From positions 3,224,001 to 3,288,000 of the forward strand of contig JAPFFF010000002.1 in assembly GCA_039105265.1 (NCBI GenBank): a stretch of 64,000 bases of DNA, written 5' to 3'. This document shows, piece after piece, positions 50,743 to 62,327 of the stretch. The stretch is from Tritrichomonas musculus (Eukaryota > Parabasalia > Tritrichomonadida > Tritrichomonadidae). The notes beneath the pieces were generated by a model. That model saw nothing but the letters and a program-made list of their open reading frames with translations. It did no database searches and was not told where the DNA came from. A program made the translations under genes and the position numbers. The first letter of the stretch is position 1. Every line of letters begins with the position of its first letter.

Positions 50743-51316
50743 AATTAGTATTTGGTTAAAAATGATTAAGCAAATTTATTTGCTAATATCTTAATTTTAA
50801 CTCGACAAATTTTTGATTAATATATCAATTTATAATTTAATAAAATTAAAAAAAATAAAATAATGATTAATAGAATATTTATAGACTATTTTTTTTGTTT
50901 CAATCAAAACAACTTGATGATCTTGTTTTTACAAAAGAAAATCAAAAAGGTGGCGCAAAAAAGCAAATTACTAATATAATCATGTTACTAATGCTTTATA
51001 TCCTTTCAAAGCATTTAAATATATTTTCACGTCAAAGATATTGAGAATTATATTATTTTCACGAATCAGTCATTCAGCTAAATTATAAGTAGATTTAAAC
51101 TTTATCGCTTACATTTATTTGATTTTTCTTATTTTGAACAACAATAAAATTGAAATCATTGAAAAAAATTGAATTTTATTTCTGTGGGACATCCTCTTAT
51201 ATTTTTAAACCTATTTTTTTGACAAAGAATTAGGTCAAATACAGGCGAATTTTTTCTATTTATTAATTTAAGCCCTGAAAATTGAAAAATCATTGAATAT
51301 CAAGTTTTGCTTTAAC
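49868..51316. other. AT-rich spacer, no gene seen
   Basis: About 1.45 kb. It holds a poly(T) tract of 30 bases (50,712-50,741). A small inverted repeat around 50,671-50,698 pairs GTACGTTAA with TTAACGTAC. Confidence 0.6.
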
Positions 51317-51799
51317 ATGTGCTATAAATTAAATATGGCTCCAGAAACAGTTCAATATTTCCAACAAGTCTGTGAAGATAGAAAAAAATCCATGCGATTT
51401 AATTTTTTAAATTATAGACTTGAAAAGATCAAAACTTACAAAGACACAAACCGAAGTGATCTATTTGAAAAAAATATTGTAAGTGAAATTATAAATTCAT
51501 TTAATGCATTTTTTAATTATAACGATAGGGGCTGGGGTGATTGCTTAGATCCGATATTTTGGCTATTTCAATCATATAAATATAATGTTTTATTTACAGA
51601 ATACAACAAAAAAATGATAGAAAAGCATTTATCTCCTTTCAAAAATGAGATTTTACATTTCCATCCCCCAAATATTTCGGATGAGGATATAAAATCCGTA
51701 ATTAATGGAATATATATTATCAGCCAAGATACTACAGCAAAATCTGATAATAATCTGCAATCATCTAGTAATTTTTTTAAATTCTGTAACATCTTTTAA
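51317..51799 (+). CDS. Hypothetical protein
   Basis: 161 codons from the ATG at 51,317, or 155 from a better-placed ATG at 51,335 (MAPETVQYFQQVCEDR). Composition is balanced (Trp, Cys, His and Pro occur), which argues for a real gene and not AT-rich chance. A central motif NDRGWGDCLDPIFWLF is distinctive. No signal peptide, membrane helix or known domain is recognised. It is isolated, with more than 1.4 kb of spacer on either side. Confidence 0.5.
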   Translation: MCYKLNMAPETVQYFQQVCEDRKKSMRFNFLNYRLEKIKTYKDTNRSDLFEKNIVSEIINSFNAFFNYNDRGWGDCLDPIFWLFQSYKYNVLFTEYNKKMIEKHLSPFKNEILHFHPPNISDEDIKSVINGIYIISQDTTAKSDNNLQSSSNFFKFCNIF

Positions 51800-53841
51800 A
51801 TAAATAAATAAATAAAAAACACATAATATAAGCATCAATATAATAATTACTACAAACAAAAATCATGCATAACCATCCATCATTTTAATTAATCGTTTTC
51901 TATTTTACTAGTTTTAAGGGACCATAATCAAATTCTGTGTTAAAAATTCTATGAGTTATCACAAAATTAATTTTCTTAAAAAAACTTATTTCTTGAGTAT
52001 TTTTGCAATATTTTGGTATATATAAATTATATATCATTTATTTCTATTCTTCTTTTAAGCTTATTCCCTTTTTTCAATAAAAATTTAAAAGTTGAGACTC
52101 TCAACTTGAGAGAATGAAAGGTACATTTTTGCCTCAATATTATTTATTTTATACAAATAAATATAAAATATTTTAAATTCTAGTTCGGCCACTTTTTGAG
52201 TCTAAAATACTATATAGTTGGTGGAAAAAACTGCGTTTTGAGGACAAAACTATGTTTTCTCGATGAATATTCAATATTTTTTAATAAAAGTTATATATAA
52301 TCACATTTCATATTAATACAAATCTATATACAGGTTTTTATCAATTTTATTGAACTTAAGCTTTGATAATATTATAATAAAAAATATTTTATAACATCAA
52401 CATTTTTTTAATATTTCCTAATTTTTAAATTATCACTTGGATATACTATAAAATGGATAAAATATTTTTTAACAAATGCTGTTCAGTAAGGGAAAAAAAT
52501 CGATTTTTAAAAGATTTTTTAATATTCACTTCACCTCTATAATTCTTTTTATATCACATTTCAGTTTTTATATAGGAAAATGGATTTTTAAAAACGCATT
52601 TTCATTTCATTAAAACATATTATTGTTTAATGATATCCTGCTATTACTTTATTGATAAAATAAAATTACTGAAATAGTCATTTGATATTAAGATAAATTG
52701 TTTTTAATATTTTTTTTAATAACTTTTTTTATCAACTTAAATTTCACTATGATAGATTTATCAACCAAATTTACTACTAATATAAAATATATCTACATAT
52801 TATATATTATCAGATTTTAATAATAAATCCTATGTAAATTACTCCCTCATGTTAGAAATTAAATTGCAACTCTGGTTAAAAATATGATATTTTTTGGCCA
52901 AAAAGTGATGGTATATAAAAAAAATTGAAAAGAAATGTAAAAGAAATGTAAAATACTATATATAAAACCACTTAAAAGTTCTTTACGACGCTTAAAAGTC
53001 CTTTACGGTGAAGTGACGTCAGCTTTTTTCATTCAAAAATTTTAAAATTTTAATTTAAATAAAAACGTTATTTTTAATTCTCAGAATTATTGTCAATCGC
53101 TCTCCATTCGTTGAAAATGAAATTGCTTACATTTTAAACGATTTTGAACCTTTTTTACCTCATGAAATCGAGATATACAACTAGATTTATTGAAGCTTGG
53201 TTTAAGTATCACATTATTTTTTTTTTCTAATATTTATGAACTTAAATACATTTTGAAGCTTGTTCTTTATTATCGAAAATTGTTTAAAACGAAATCGTGC
53301 GATGTTGCTCTATAATATTTTCTCTCGTTTTGTCTTTTTCAAGGAATTGAATTTCTTTATCGAGATCTTTTTTTACAACATACTTATTTCAATAGAATAT
53401 CGCTTATATAAACAAAAAAATCGATTAATATATTTTTTATTTGTATATTACTTTTTTCGAAAGATTATAATTTGTGCATCAAGAAAAATTTTATTTTAAA
53501 CGTAGACCGTATGAAAAAAAAAAACGTTTTTATATTCAAATTAAACATGTTAAATTACTTAAATTAACTGATTATATTACATAAAAAAATTTAAATTATA
53601 TTAAAAATTTAAAATAAGTATTATAATATTATATGAAAAAGAGAGGAAAAAAAAAAAACAATATTATAATATTATATATGAAAAAGTAAGAAAAAATATA
53701 TAACAATGACAAATGTAAAATGAACTGCTACCTTAATGATATGTTTTTTACAGCATTTTAATTTTATACGGCATATTAATTAGTACGTTAAGATTCAAAA
53801 ATTGAATAAAAATTGAAAAATTTGAGTAAATAATATAATCA
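51800..53841. other. AT-rich spacer, no gene seen
   Basis: About 2 kb without a supported gene. A short palindrome (GAGACTCTCAACTTGAGAG) lies near 52,094-52,112. Just before the kinase ATG there is no clear initiator motif. Confidence 0.6.
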
Positions 53842-56800
53842 ATGCTTTCAACAAAAGCTGAACCATTAGACATAAATAAATATGAAGTAAGATGCAAACT
53901 TTTAAAGAAAAAAAGATCCAAATACTACCAAATTATTAATATTGAAAGTGGAATGAAAAGCACTGCCAAAATTTCGAGGCATGAATTAAAAAGATTAAAT
54001 AGAGACGATATACTTGATTTTTCTCATCAAGTTGAAGTTCTTTCCCAATTAAATCATCCATCTTTACCAGAATTTATAAGCTATAGTCCAATTGATTTTA
54101 AGGGAAAATTGAATTCATTAATCATTATAAATGATAAATCAATTTATCCTGCAATTGAATATTTCCCTGCATTTGAAAAAAAAAGAGCTCGATTTCACAA
54201 ATATTCTCATTTTACTATTGGAAATGAAGAAAATAATATGAAAAAAAATTTGCAAGAATATGATACAAAAATATTGATAATAATATATGGTATAGCTTCT
54301 GGAATGTCATATTTACATTCTCATAATATAATTCATCGAAACTTAAAATTATCAAATATTTTTCTTGATGACCAATATTATCCAAGAATAATGGGATTTG
54401 ATATTTCAAAAACAATATATCAGTTAGAAGATGGATCATATTTAAATAATGATATGAATCTAAAAGGAAATGTAAGATATCTTGCACCTGAAATATTAGA
54501 AAATTTAGAATATGGTAAAGCTGGTGATGTTTATAGTTTCGCAATGTTATTATATGAAATGTTTATGGGTGAAAAACCATTTGAAAATTATAAAAGAAAA
54601 AATAAGATTGATATCATTAAACATGTCACTAAAAATTTTGGAAGACCATTGTTAAACGATTCAATTTTGCCATGTTTTCAAAATCTTATTGAAAGATGCT
54701 GGTTTCATGATCCAAAAGATCGCCCAACTTTCGATCAAATTGTGCGTGAATTAAAAGAAAATCCAGAATTTATAACAGAAGATATCAACAAAGAAGAGTT
54801 TCAAAAATATATATCATTAATTGATGGATTTCCAACAACTTTAAGACCTATTCTTCATTATGATCGAATTGATAAAGATATGAAATCTTTAGCTCATAGA
54901 ATTGATAAAATCGATCCAACAATGAGAGGTAGTGATGAACAAGGGCCATTTTTAGATATAAATAATTATTATTGTAGTTGGAAATATATATGTAATAAAA
55001 AAACAGACGCACTCTTTTCATTTCGTGAAAATTCACAAGAAATCACGAATTTATTTAGATATGAAATCAAAAATTTATGCAGAGAAATCAATATTATCTC
55101 AAGAATAAATCATCCTGCAATACTTAAATTTATCGGGTATAGTCCTGTTAATTTTGACAATAAGGCCAAACCAATTATTGTTAATGAATTTTTCCCGTTT
55201 GATTCTTTAGAATTTTATGAACCTCTAAATGAATCAGGGTATTTTACCAAAAAGATTGACAATACACGTAAAATAATTATTTTATTTGGTGTTGCTTCTG
55301 GTATGTCATATTTGCATTCTCATAACATTATCCATCGGGATTTAAAGCTCTCTAACATAGTTTTGGATATATATTCTCATCCTAAAATTAAAGGATTCAA
55401 CATTTCAAAAGAAATCAAAGAAGAGTTGAATGAAAAGAATGAAACAATAAAAGGTACACCTGCATATATCGCACCTGAAGTGTATTTACATGAAGGATAT
55501 AGTAAAGCCAGCGATGTGTATTCGTTTTCATTAATTATGTATGAACTTTTGACTGAAGAAATACCATATAAAGACTTGAAAGATCCAAATGAAATCAGAG
55601 AAGAAGTTGCAATTAAGAAACATCGTCCATCATTTAACAAACCTATTCCGAAAGTATATCGTAATCTTATCGAAAAGTGTTGGTCACCAAATCCAAAAGA
55701 TCGACCAACTTTTGATGAAATTTTAATTGAATTTCAAGAAAACGATGAATTTCTAACTTATTCAATAGATGTTGATGAATTATTTGAATACATGGAATAT
55801 ATACAAGATTTTCCAATCACTTTTCAATCTTCCAGCGTAATTAGTCAATTTGAAAACATACTTCAAAATAAAATACATACATTTCCTGAAATTAAAACCT
55901 CTCTTCATTTGAAAGATATGTATACAACGGAAATGAACAATCTTTCTTTCAATAATTACATTTGTGTCAAGAACTATAATACAACAACAATATATAAAGG
56001 CAATTTTTATGAAATTAAAAAATATGTTTCGCTAAATACTGAATATGCGGTTAAAAAAACTATTAGAACAGAAAGAGATTTTTTCAAACATGAGATAATC
56101 AATTTTTCACGGAAATTAAGCATAATCTTTCTATTTAATCATCCAGCAATACTTAAATATATTGGATATGATTATGGCAAATTCAAAGATATATACATTG
56201 TTACAGAATATGCATCAAATGGGTCATTAAAAGATATTTTAGAAATGAAACAAATGTCTAATGAGTCGAATACACACTTTAAACGAAGTTATAGCCAAAG
56301 GCCAGAGCTCGTTATTTCAGAGACAAATAAACTAATAATTATCTATGGAATAACCTCTGGAATGTCATATTTGCATTCGCATAACATTATTCATCGAGAT
56401 TTAAAGCCAAGTAACATATATCTCAATGAAATTTTATATCCAAAAATCTCAGGATTCAACATTTCAAAAGAAATCAAAGAAGAGTTGAATGAAAAGAATG
56501 AAACAATAAAAGGTACACCTGCATATATCGCACCTGAAGTGTATTTACATGAAGGATATAGTAAAGCCAGCGATGTGTATTCGTTTTCATTAATTATGTA
56601 TGAACTTTTGACTGAAGAAATACCATATAAAGACTTGAAAGATCCAAATGAAATCAGAGAAGAAGTTGCAATTAAGAAACATCGTCCATCATTTAACAAA
56701 CCTATTCCGAAAGTATATCGTAATCTTATCGAAAAGTGTTGGTCACCAAATCCAAAAGATCGACCAACTTTTGATGAAATTTTAATTGAATTTCAAGAAA

Positions 56801-59745
56801 ACGATGAATTTCTAACTTATTCAATAGATGTTGATGAATTATTTGAATACATGGAATATATACAAGATTTTCCAATCACTTTTGAATCTTCCAGCAAAAT
56901 TCAAGATATTGAAAATCTTGCTAGGAATAAACTATCAGATTTTGAAAGTTTTGATACTAGCATCAATGTATTTGATAATTATGAAACAGAAACAAATAAC
57001 CTTGTTCTTAACAATAATTTTATTGATATAAATAATTATGAAAAGCAAAAGTTAATTTTTCATGATGATAATTCTTTATATAAAATTCATGTGATTAAAA
57101 ATAAAATTTCTAATGAATTATATTTTGCCAAAACTATGAAATATAGAGATAAATATGTTAATAATCAGGGATATATGATTGATTTTATATCAGAATTAAA
57201 GAATACTCTTATGATAAATCACCCTTTATTTCTAAAATTTATTGGATATAGTCCTTTTGATTTTAAAAACAGGAAAAGACCAATTATCATCACAGAATAC
57301 GCTTCTAATGATTCATTAGGCAAATTATTAGACATTGGAAAAAAAAGCAAATCTATATCATTATTAGATGATACAAAAAAATTAATAATAATATTTGGAA
57401 TTGCAGCAGCATTATCTTATTTACATTCTCAAAACATTTTTCATTGCCATTTAAGACCTTCATGCATATATTTAGATGATTATTTATTTCCAAAAATTAC
57501 TGGGCTTGAATTATCAAAAGATTGCATTAAAAATCCAATTATTAGTGAATCTCAATTTAGCTATTTGTATCATAGTGGATATAGTTATTCTGATATTTAT
57601 ACAGCTCCAGAAATAAATACATGCTTTGCTTACAGCTCAGCAGCTGATGTATATTCTTTTGCAATGATTACTTATCATCTAATATGCGATGATCCACCAT
57701 TTTCAGAAGATGAATTTTACGAATTAGGAGATGTAATTTTTGAAAAAGGTTATCGCCCAATATTCCAAAAAGACATTCCAGAATGTTATAAAAGCCTTAT
57801 AAAGAAATGTTGGGTAAGAGATCCTAGAAAAAGGCCAACTTTTGATGAAATAGTTTTTCATATTAAAACAAATCCAGATTTCATAACTGATAAAGTGAAC
57901 GAGCAAGATTTTCGTAATTATGTCAAATTTATTGAAGAGGCTTCAAATAAAATCGATTCAAACTGTAATATTTCACAGATTGATGATTTTATTAAAACAC
58001 AAAATCAAACTTTTCGTAAAATTAAAATAGATTATAGTAATTTCAGAAATAATTCAAATCTTTTGTTTTCTGTTGATATGGGAATAACAGACCTTACACA
58101 TTATGAAAAAAGAAAAAGAATTGGAGAAGGATCTTTTGGAAATGCATATAAAATTACAGAAAAAGGGACCGGAAAAATATTTGTAGCAAAAATATCTAGA
58201 TATGAAATTGATCAATGGGATAGTGATGATTTAATTACCAATCTTATTAGAGAAATAGAAATTATGTCATCATTAAATCATCCATCAATTCTTCATTTCA
58301 TCGGATATAATCCGAAAAATTTTAAAGGTAAACAAAAGCCTGTGATTTTGATGGAACATGCGCCTTTTGGATCATTATGTAATATTCTCGAAAGAGAAAG
58401 AGAAGAATGTGGAGTATATGATTGGAACGATACTAAAAAACTTATTTGTATTTATGGAATTGCTGCAGGAATGCTTTATTTGCATAATAAAGATATAATT
58501 CATCGAGATTTAAAACCTGATAATATCTTATTAGATGAATACTTATATCCAAAAATAGCAGACTTTGGTTTATCAAAAAAACTTCAAAATGAATCGATGT
58601 ACGAAAAAGAAAATAAAGCTGATAAAAATAGATCAGGATTAAAAGGAACGTTTGCTTATTTTGCCCCTGAAATATTAAAAAGATGTGAATACAAAAAAGA
58701 AGGTGATGTTTATGCGTTTGCCATGATTGTATATGAAATAATGACAAATGAACCTATTTTCCCTGGATTAAATAGATTTCAAATAATGAATAAAGTGTTG
58801 AAAGGAAACCGTCCTAAATTTACTCATCCAATTCCATACTGCTATCGAAAACTAATTGAAAAATGTTGGAGTGATAATTATAGGCCATCTTTCGAACAAA
58901 TTGTCAAGATTCTAGAAAATGATCCAAGCTTTTTAACGCAAAAAGTAAATTCAGAAGAATATTTGAATTATATTATATATATTAAAGAATCTCAACAAGC
59001 TAAATTTATGGATCTGATAAACGAAAATCATTCAAATAATTCAAAACTTAATTTCAAAAAAGTCGAGTTTGATATGAGTAATAAAAAAAAAGAAGATAAC
59101 AGATATGAATTATATGAATGCTTTGTTGATTTAACAGTATACCTCATAAATGAAACTATAATTAAAAATGACCTATTTAAAATATATAAAATTCAAGATT
59201 TGATTACAGACAATATTTATGCTGCACAGGCATCATTAATGAATATTAAATCATTATCTGATGAAGAAATCTCTATATTGGCAAAAGAATTTAAAAAAAT
59301 AAAACAAATCAATCATCCATCCATTTTAAAGTTTATTGGGTTTAGTCCAATTAATTTTAAAAGAGAACAAAAACCAGTTGTTATAATGGAATACGCATCA
59401 AATGGAACACTTGAAGAAATTCTGGAGCTTGAGAAAAAAAATAATTCATTTAAAGGATTCGATTGGACCAAAAAATTAATAATTATTTTTGGAATTGCAT
59501 CAGGAATGTCATATTTGCATTCAATTAACATTATACACAGATGTTTGAAACCTTCAAATGTATATTTGGATGATATTTTATTCCCCAAAATTGGGGATTT
59601 TGGTATAACAACAAAATTTTTTAATGAAGACATCATGACTCATCAAACTGTTTCTGGTAAAAATAGAGATCCGATATATTCAGCTCCAGAAACATTAAAA
59701 TACAATGAGCATAGTAAAGCAAGCGATTTTATGCATTTTCTTTAA
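53842..59745 (+). CDS. Six-module tandem kinase protein (polykinase), N-terminal part
   Basis: 1,967 codons with six TKL-like kinase modules repeating every 333-353 residues. Catalytic-loop positions are 167 (HRN), 500 (HRD), 853 (HRD), 1203 (HCH), 1556 (HRD) and 1901 (HRC). The DFG position reads GFD, GFN, GFN, GLE, DFG and DFG. Module 5 alone looks fully active: GEGSFG (1428-1433), Lys1450, Asp1556, Asp1574 and an APE motif. Modules 2 and 6 lack the beta3 lysine; module 4 lacks the catalytic Asp. Modules 2 to 5 each end with RPTF or RPSF, then a short acidic helix. Modules 2 and 3 share an identical 433-bp stretch. The frame ends inside module 6 by a one-base loss near 59,733; the remaining C-lobe lies in the next frame. 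There is no signal peptide, so it is cytosolic. By family knowledge the pseudokinase modules would regulate or scaffold the active one. Confidence 0.85.
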   Translation: MLSTKAEPLDINKYEVRCKLLKKKRSKYYQIINIESGMKSTAKISRHELKRLNRDDILDFSHQVEVLSQLNHPSLPEFISYSPIDFKGKLNSLIIINDKSIYPAIEYFPAFEKKRARFHKYSHFTIGNEENNMKKNLQEYDTKILIIIYGIASGMSYLHSHNIIHRNLKLSNIFLDDQYYPRIMGFDISKTIYQLEDGSYLNNDMNLKGNVRYLAPEILENLEYGKAGDVYSFAMLLYEMFMGEKPFENYKRKNKIDIIKHVTKNFGRPLLNDSILPCFQNLIERCWFHDPKDRPTFDQIVRELKENPEFITEDINKEEFQKYISLIDGFPTTLRPILHYDRIDKDMKSLAHRIDKIDPTMRGSDEQGPFLDINNYYCSWKYICNKKTDALFSFRENSQEITNLFRYEIKNLCREINIISRINHPAILKFIGYSPVNFDNKAKPIIVNEFFPFDSLEFYEPLNESGYFTKKIDNTRKIIILFGVASGMSYLHSHNIIHRDLKLSNIVLDIYSHPKIKGFNISKEIKEELNEKNETIKGTPAYIAPEVYLHEGYSKASDVYSFSLIMYELLTEEIPYKDLKDPNEIREEVAIKKHRPSFNKPIPKVYRNLIEKCWSPNPKDRPTFDEILIEFQENDEFLTYSIDVDELFEYMEYIQDFPITFQSSSVISQFENILQNKIHTFPEIKTSLHLKDMYTTEMNNLSFNNYICVKNYNTTTIYKGNFYEIKKYVSLNTEYAVKKTIRTERDFFKHEIINFSRKLSIIFLFNHPAILKYIGYDYGKFKDIYIVTEYASNGSLKDILEMKQMSNESNTHFKRSYSQRPELVISETNKLIIIYGITSGMSYLHSHNIIHRDLKPSNIYLNEILYPKISGFNISKEIKEELNEKNETIKGTPAYIAPEVYLHEGYSKASDVYSFSLIMYELLTEEIPYKDLKDPNEIREEVAIKKHRPSFNKPIPKVYRNLIEKCWSPNPKDRPTFDEILIEFQENDEFLTYSIDVDELFEYMEYIQDFPITFESSSKIQDIENLARNKLSDFESFDTSINVFDNYETETNNLVLNNNFIDINNYEKQKLIFHDDNSLYKIHVIKNKISNELYFAKTMKYRDKYVNNQGYMIDFISELKNTLMINHPLFLKFIGYSPFDFKNRKRPIIITEYASNDSLGKLLDIGKKSKSISLLDDTKKLIIIFGIAAALSYLHSQNIFHCHLRPSCIYLDDYLFPKITGLELSKDCIKNPIISESQFSYLYHSGYSYSDIYTAPEINTCFAYSSAADVYSFAMITYHLICDDPPFSEDEFYELGDVIFEKGYRPIFQKDIPECYKSLIKKCWVRDPRKRPTFDEIVFHIKTNPDFITDKVNEQDFRNYVKFIEEASNKIDSNCNISQIDDFIKTQNQTFRKIKIDYSNFRNNSNLLFSVDMGITDLTHYEKRKRIGEGSFGNAYKITEKGTGKIFVAKISRYEIDQWDSDDLITNLIREIEIMSSLNHPSILHFIGYNPKNFKGKQKPVILMEHAPFGSLCNILEREREECGVYDWNDTKKLICIYGIAAGMLYLHNKDIIHRDLKPDNILLDEYLYPKIADFGLSKKLQNESMYEKENKADKNRSGLKGTFAYFAPEILKRCEYKKEGDVYAFAMIVYEIMTNEPIFPGLNRFQIMNKVLKGNRPKFTHPIPYCYRKLIEKCWSDNYRPSFEQIVKILENDPSFLTQKVNSEEYLNYIIYIKESQQAKFMDLINENHSNNSKLNFKKVEFDMSNKKKEDNRYELYECFVDLTVYLINETIIKNDLFKIYKIQDLITDNIYAAQASLMNIKSLSDEEISILAKEFKKIKQINHPSILKFIGFSPINFKREQKPVVIMEYASNGTLEEILELEKKNNSFKGFDWTKKLIIIFGIASGMSYLHSINIIHRCLKPSNVYLDDILFPKIGDFGITTKFFNEDIMTHQTVSGKNRDPIYSAPETLKYNEHSKASDFMHFL
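55392..55824 (+). repeat. 433-bp repeat, copy 1 (module 2 C-lobe)
   Basis: Identical base for base to 56,451-56,883, offset 1,059 bp (353 codons). It encodes from GFNISKEIKEELNEKN through RPTFDEILIEF to YIQDFPITF. Confidence 0.95.
56451..56883 (+). repeat. 433-bp repeat, copy 2 (module 3 C-lobe)
   Basis: Partner of 55,392-55,824. The sequence on both sides of the pair is diverged, so identity is confined to this segment. Confidence 0.95.
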
Positions 59746-61499
59746 TAGTTTATGAGATTATGACCAAAGAAAAGCCTTTTAAAGAAATTGGAGGCTCAAG
59801 TCAAATTATATCTGAAATTGTTATAAATAAGAATCGACCTAAAATCAATGAAACAGTTCCATTTGCTTATAAAACACTTATTGAAAAATGCTGGTCACAA
59901 AATCCAAAAGAAAGGCCAACTTTTGATGATATTGTATATGATTTAAAAACAAATAAGGATTATATCACAAATGACATAAATGAAGAAGATTATAAAAAAT
60001 ATGTTAATTTCATTGAAACTCAAATTATTGAACATAAAATGAAAGAAGAAACTATGAAATTTGAAAAAGAATTTATTGAAAATGATCAAAAAGAAGATGA
60101 TATATCTAATAAAGAATCAAAAGAAATTCCCAAAATTATTTCAGAAACTGATGAAAATATGCAATCAATCAACGAATTCATTTCTACTAAAAATGCAAAA
60201 GAATTGATGATTTATTTGAATAAGAATTGTGATAATGAAATGATGTCTTATGTTTTCGATAAATGCTTTGAAGAATCAATGAAATTTTATATCTCCCTTT
60301 GTCAAGAAGGTATTTTGCTTAATAGTGCAGTTGCTCACCATAAATATGCAATTTCTTTAATTATGGATTCAAATAAAATTGAACCACCAAATGAAATAAA
60401 TGCTGAATACCAAAAATCAAAGTATCACCTTGAAAAAGCAATCGAAGGAGGTTTTTATTTATCATATTTTTCACTTGCTCGACTTTACTTTGAAATTTAC
60501 AAAGATAATGATACTGCTTATAAGTTTGCAAAAAAGGGTTCTGATAAAAACGATTCATACTCAAAATGTCTGCTTGGATATTTTATTGCCCATGGAATTG
60601 GTACTAGAAAACATTTTATGGAAGGTGTGTCTTTAATTCTTGAAAGCAAGGCAGAAAATTTGATCGATCAATTTGCTACAGATATAGGAATATATTATTC
60701 CAAAATTAAAAATATTGAAGGAAAAGCAATTGATAGAGAAAGAGAAATGTTTAAATGGTTTGAATAAGCATTTATGATGAAACAAACAAGAGCAACAATT
60801 AATAATTACGGTACTTGTTTTTTACAAGGAATTGGCGTAGAAAAAAACAAAGAAAAAGCAAAAGAAATATTTCAAATTGGAGTCTCTCAAAATGATTTAA
60901 ATTCAATTTATAAAATGGGAATTATTCTTATGGATACAGATCCAACAAATTCTTTAAAATTTTTCAAACAATCTGCTGAAGGTGGATGTATTCAAGCTCA
61001 AAAAATATATGCTCGAATTATTTCAAAAACAAATATAAATGAATCATTAAAATACTATAATTATGCGTCAGATCAAGGAGATGTAGAATCACAAGAAATA
61101 TTAGCAAAAATGCACCAGAAAGATTTTTCTGATTTATCTCTGCAAAAAAGTAGAAACACTAAATCATTTGAATTTTCGGCTAAGAAATATTCTAATGAAA
61201 ATATATTAGAGAATGAGAACATATACATGCATTTGTTAATAAAATCTGGAAATTACAAGATTCCAATGGAGCATGCTTTAAATTTGTACAATTCTAAACA
61301 ATTCACACAGGCATATAATTATTTTATTGAAATATCAAAATTTAATCATCCAATTGCAAAATATTTTATAGGAATAATGAAATTTAAAGGCCAAGGATGC
61401 CAAAAAGATAAAGAAGAAGCATTCGAAATAATGAAATTTCTTTCTAAGCAAGGAGTTGGTAAGGCAACTGATTTTTTAAATAATCATTTCAATAAGTGA
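59735..61499 (+). pseudogene. Polykinase C-terminal part: end of module 6 and Sel1 repeats
   Basis: From about 59,735 the frame one base away completes kinase module 6 (LIVYEIMTKEKPFKEIGG, TLIEKCWSQNPKERPTF). An acidic linker (about 60,030-60,170) and Sel1-like repeats follow: AVAHHKYAISLIMDS, YHLEKAIEGGFYLSYFSLAR, AYKFAKKGSDKND, YGTCFLQGIGVEKNKEKAKE, SLKFFKQSAEGG and YFIGIMKFKGQGCQKDKEEA. A TAA at 60,765-60,767 interrupts the repeats (WFE-stop-AFMMKQ), in the same frame as what follows; a Lys codon is expected there. Kinase-Sel1 joining is a known trichomonad layout; Sel1 repeats bind partner proteins. Only two lesions separate this from one gene of about 2,550 codons, so recent decay, or base-calling error at the T-run, are both possible. 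Confidence 0.8.
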
Positions 61500-61558
61500 A
61501 AAGAAAATAATAACATTTATTGAATGTCCTTACAAAAAGTCTCTTGGTTAACCAGTAC

Positions 61559-61616
61559 AAAAAAAAAAAAAAAAAAAAAAAAAAATAAAAAAAAAATAAA
61601 AAAAAATAAAAAAAAG
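61559..61616 (+). repeat. Poly(A) followed by A-T-A repeats
   Basis: 27 A, then several AAAAAAT units, 60 bp after the polykinase stop codon. Confidence 0.8.
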
Positions 61617-61826
61617 CATATTTATTCCACACTAAAAAAGTTTCGTTTGTAAAAGGTAAATGTGCGATCTTTATTGATCGGTATGAACACAAAATGTTGA
61701 TGTCATATAATTGAATGATATAAACATTTTGAATTGAAAATCAATAAAAATCGATGATATTGTTCATAGTTTAAAAATTGATTCAGTATTCATTCAATCA
61801 GAGGTGATGACAGAGAAATTTTTTTA

Positions 61827-62327
61827 CACCTGTTTCACTTTTGTAACGGAAAAATCCACTTTCGTAACGGAAATTTTCATTATTGTTACGGAAAATACAA
61901 AAACGTAAGAAAATTTAAAGCATTTCAAATATTTTTATGAATTTTAGTATAATAACAACTAATATTGCCATAGATTTCATTTTTTATGGAAAATTTTTTT
62001 TTAGATTGATCAAATAATAAATTATAATTTTTCGTTTTAAAAATCACTAATTCTTCATATATATGTATATTTTATTAAATGAATTATACAAATTTGCTAT
62101 TTAAATAAAATTTTTTTAAAGAAGAGATTATTATATATTGCATTTTTTTGTTGATGAATTTTTTCTGAATGAATAATCATTTTTTATTAAATAAAAGATG
62201 TTAACTTTAAAATCACAAATTTTTATAACAAAGATCATATATTCATGAAAATTTCATATTTTCCGTAACAAAAATGAAAATTTCCGTCACGAAAGTGGAA
62301 TTTTCCGTTATAAAAGTGAAACAGGTG
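61827..62327. mobile_element. 501-bp MITE with 75-bp inverted repeats
   Basis: Both ends read CACCTGTTTCACTTTTRTAA then CGGAAAAWTCCACTTTCG and continue alike for about 75 bp, with the word GTAACGGAAA repeated three times per end. TA flanks each side (61,825-61,826 and 62,328-62,329). No reading frame. The triple GTAACGGAA words may be transposase-binding sites. Confidence 0.9.

Noticed and set aside
53260-53499. 79-codon + strand frame upstream of the polykinase
   Set aside because: Low-complexity, hydrophobic and aromatic, with no repeat of kinase or leader features.
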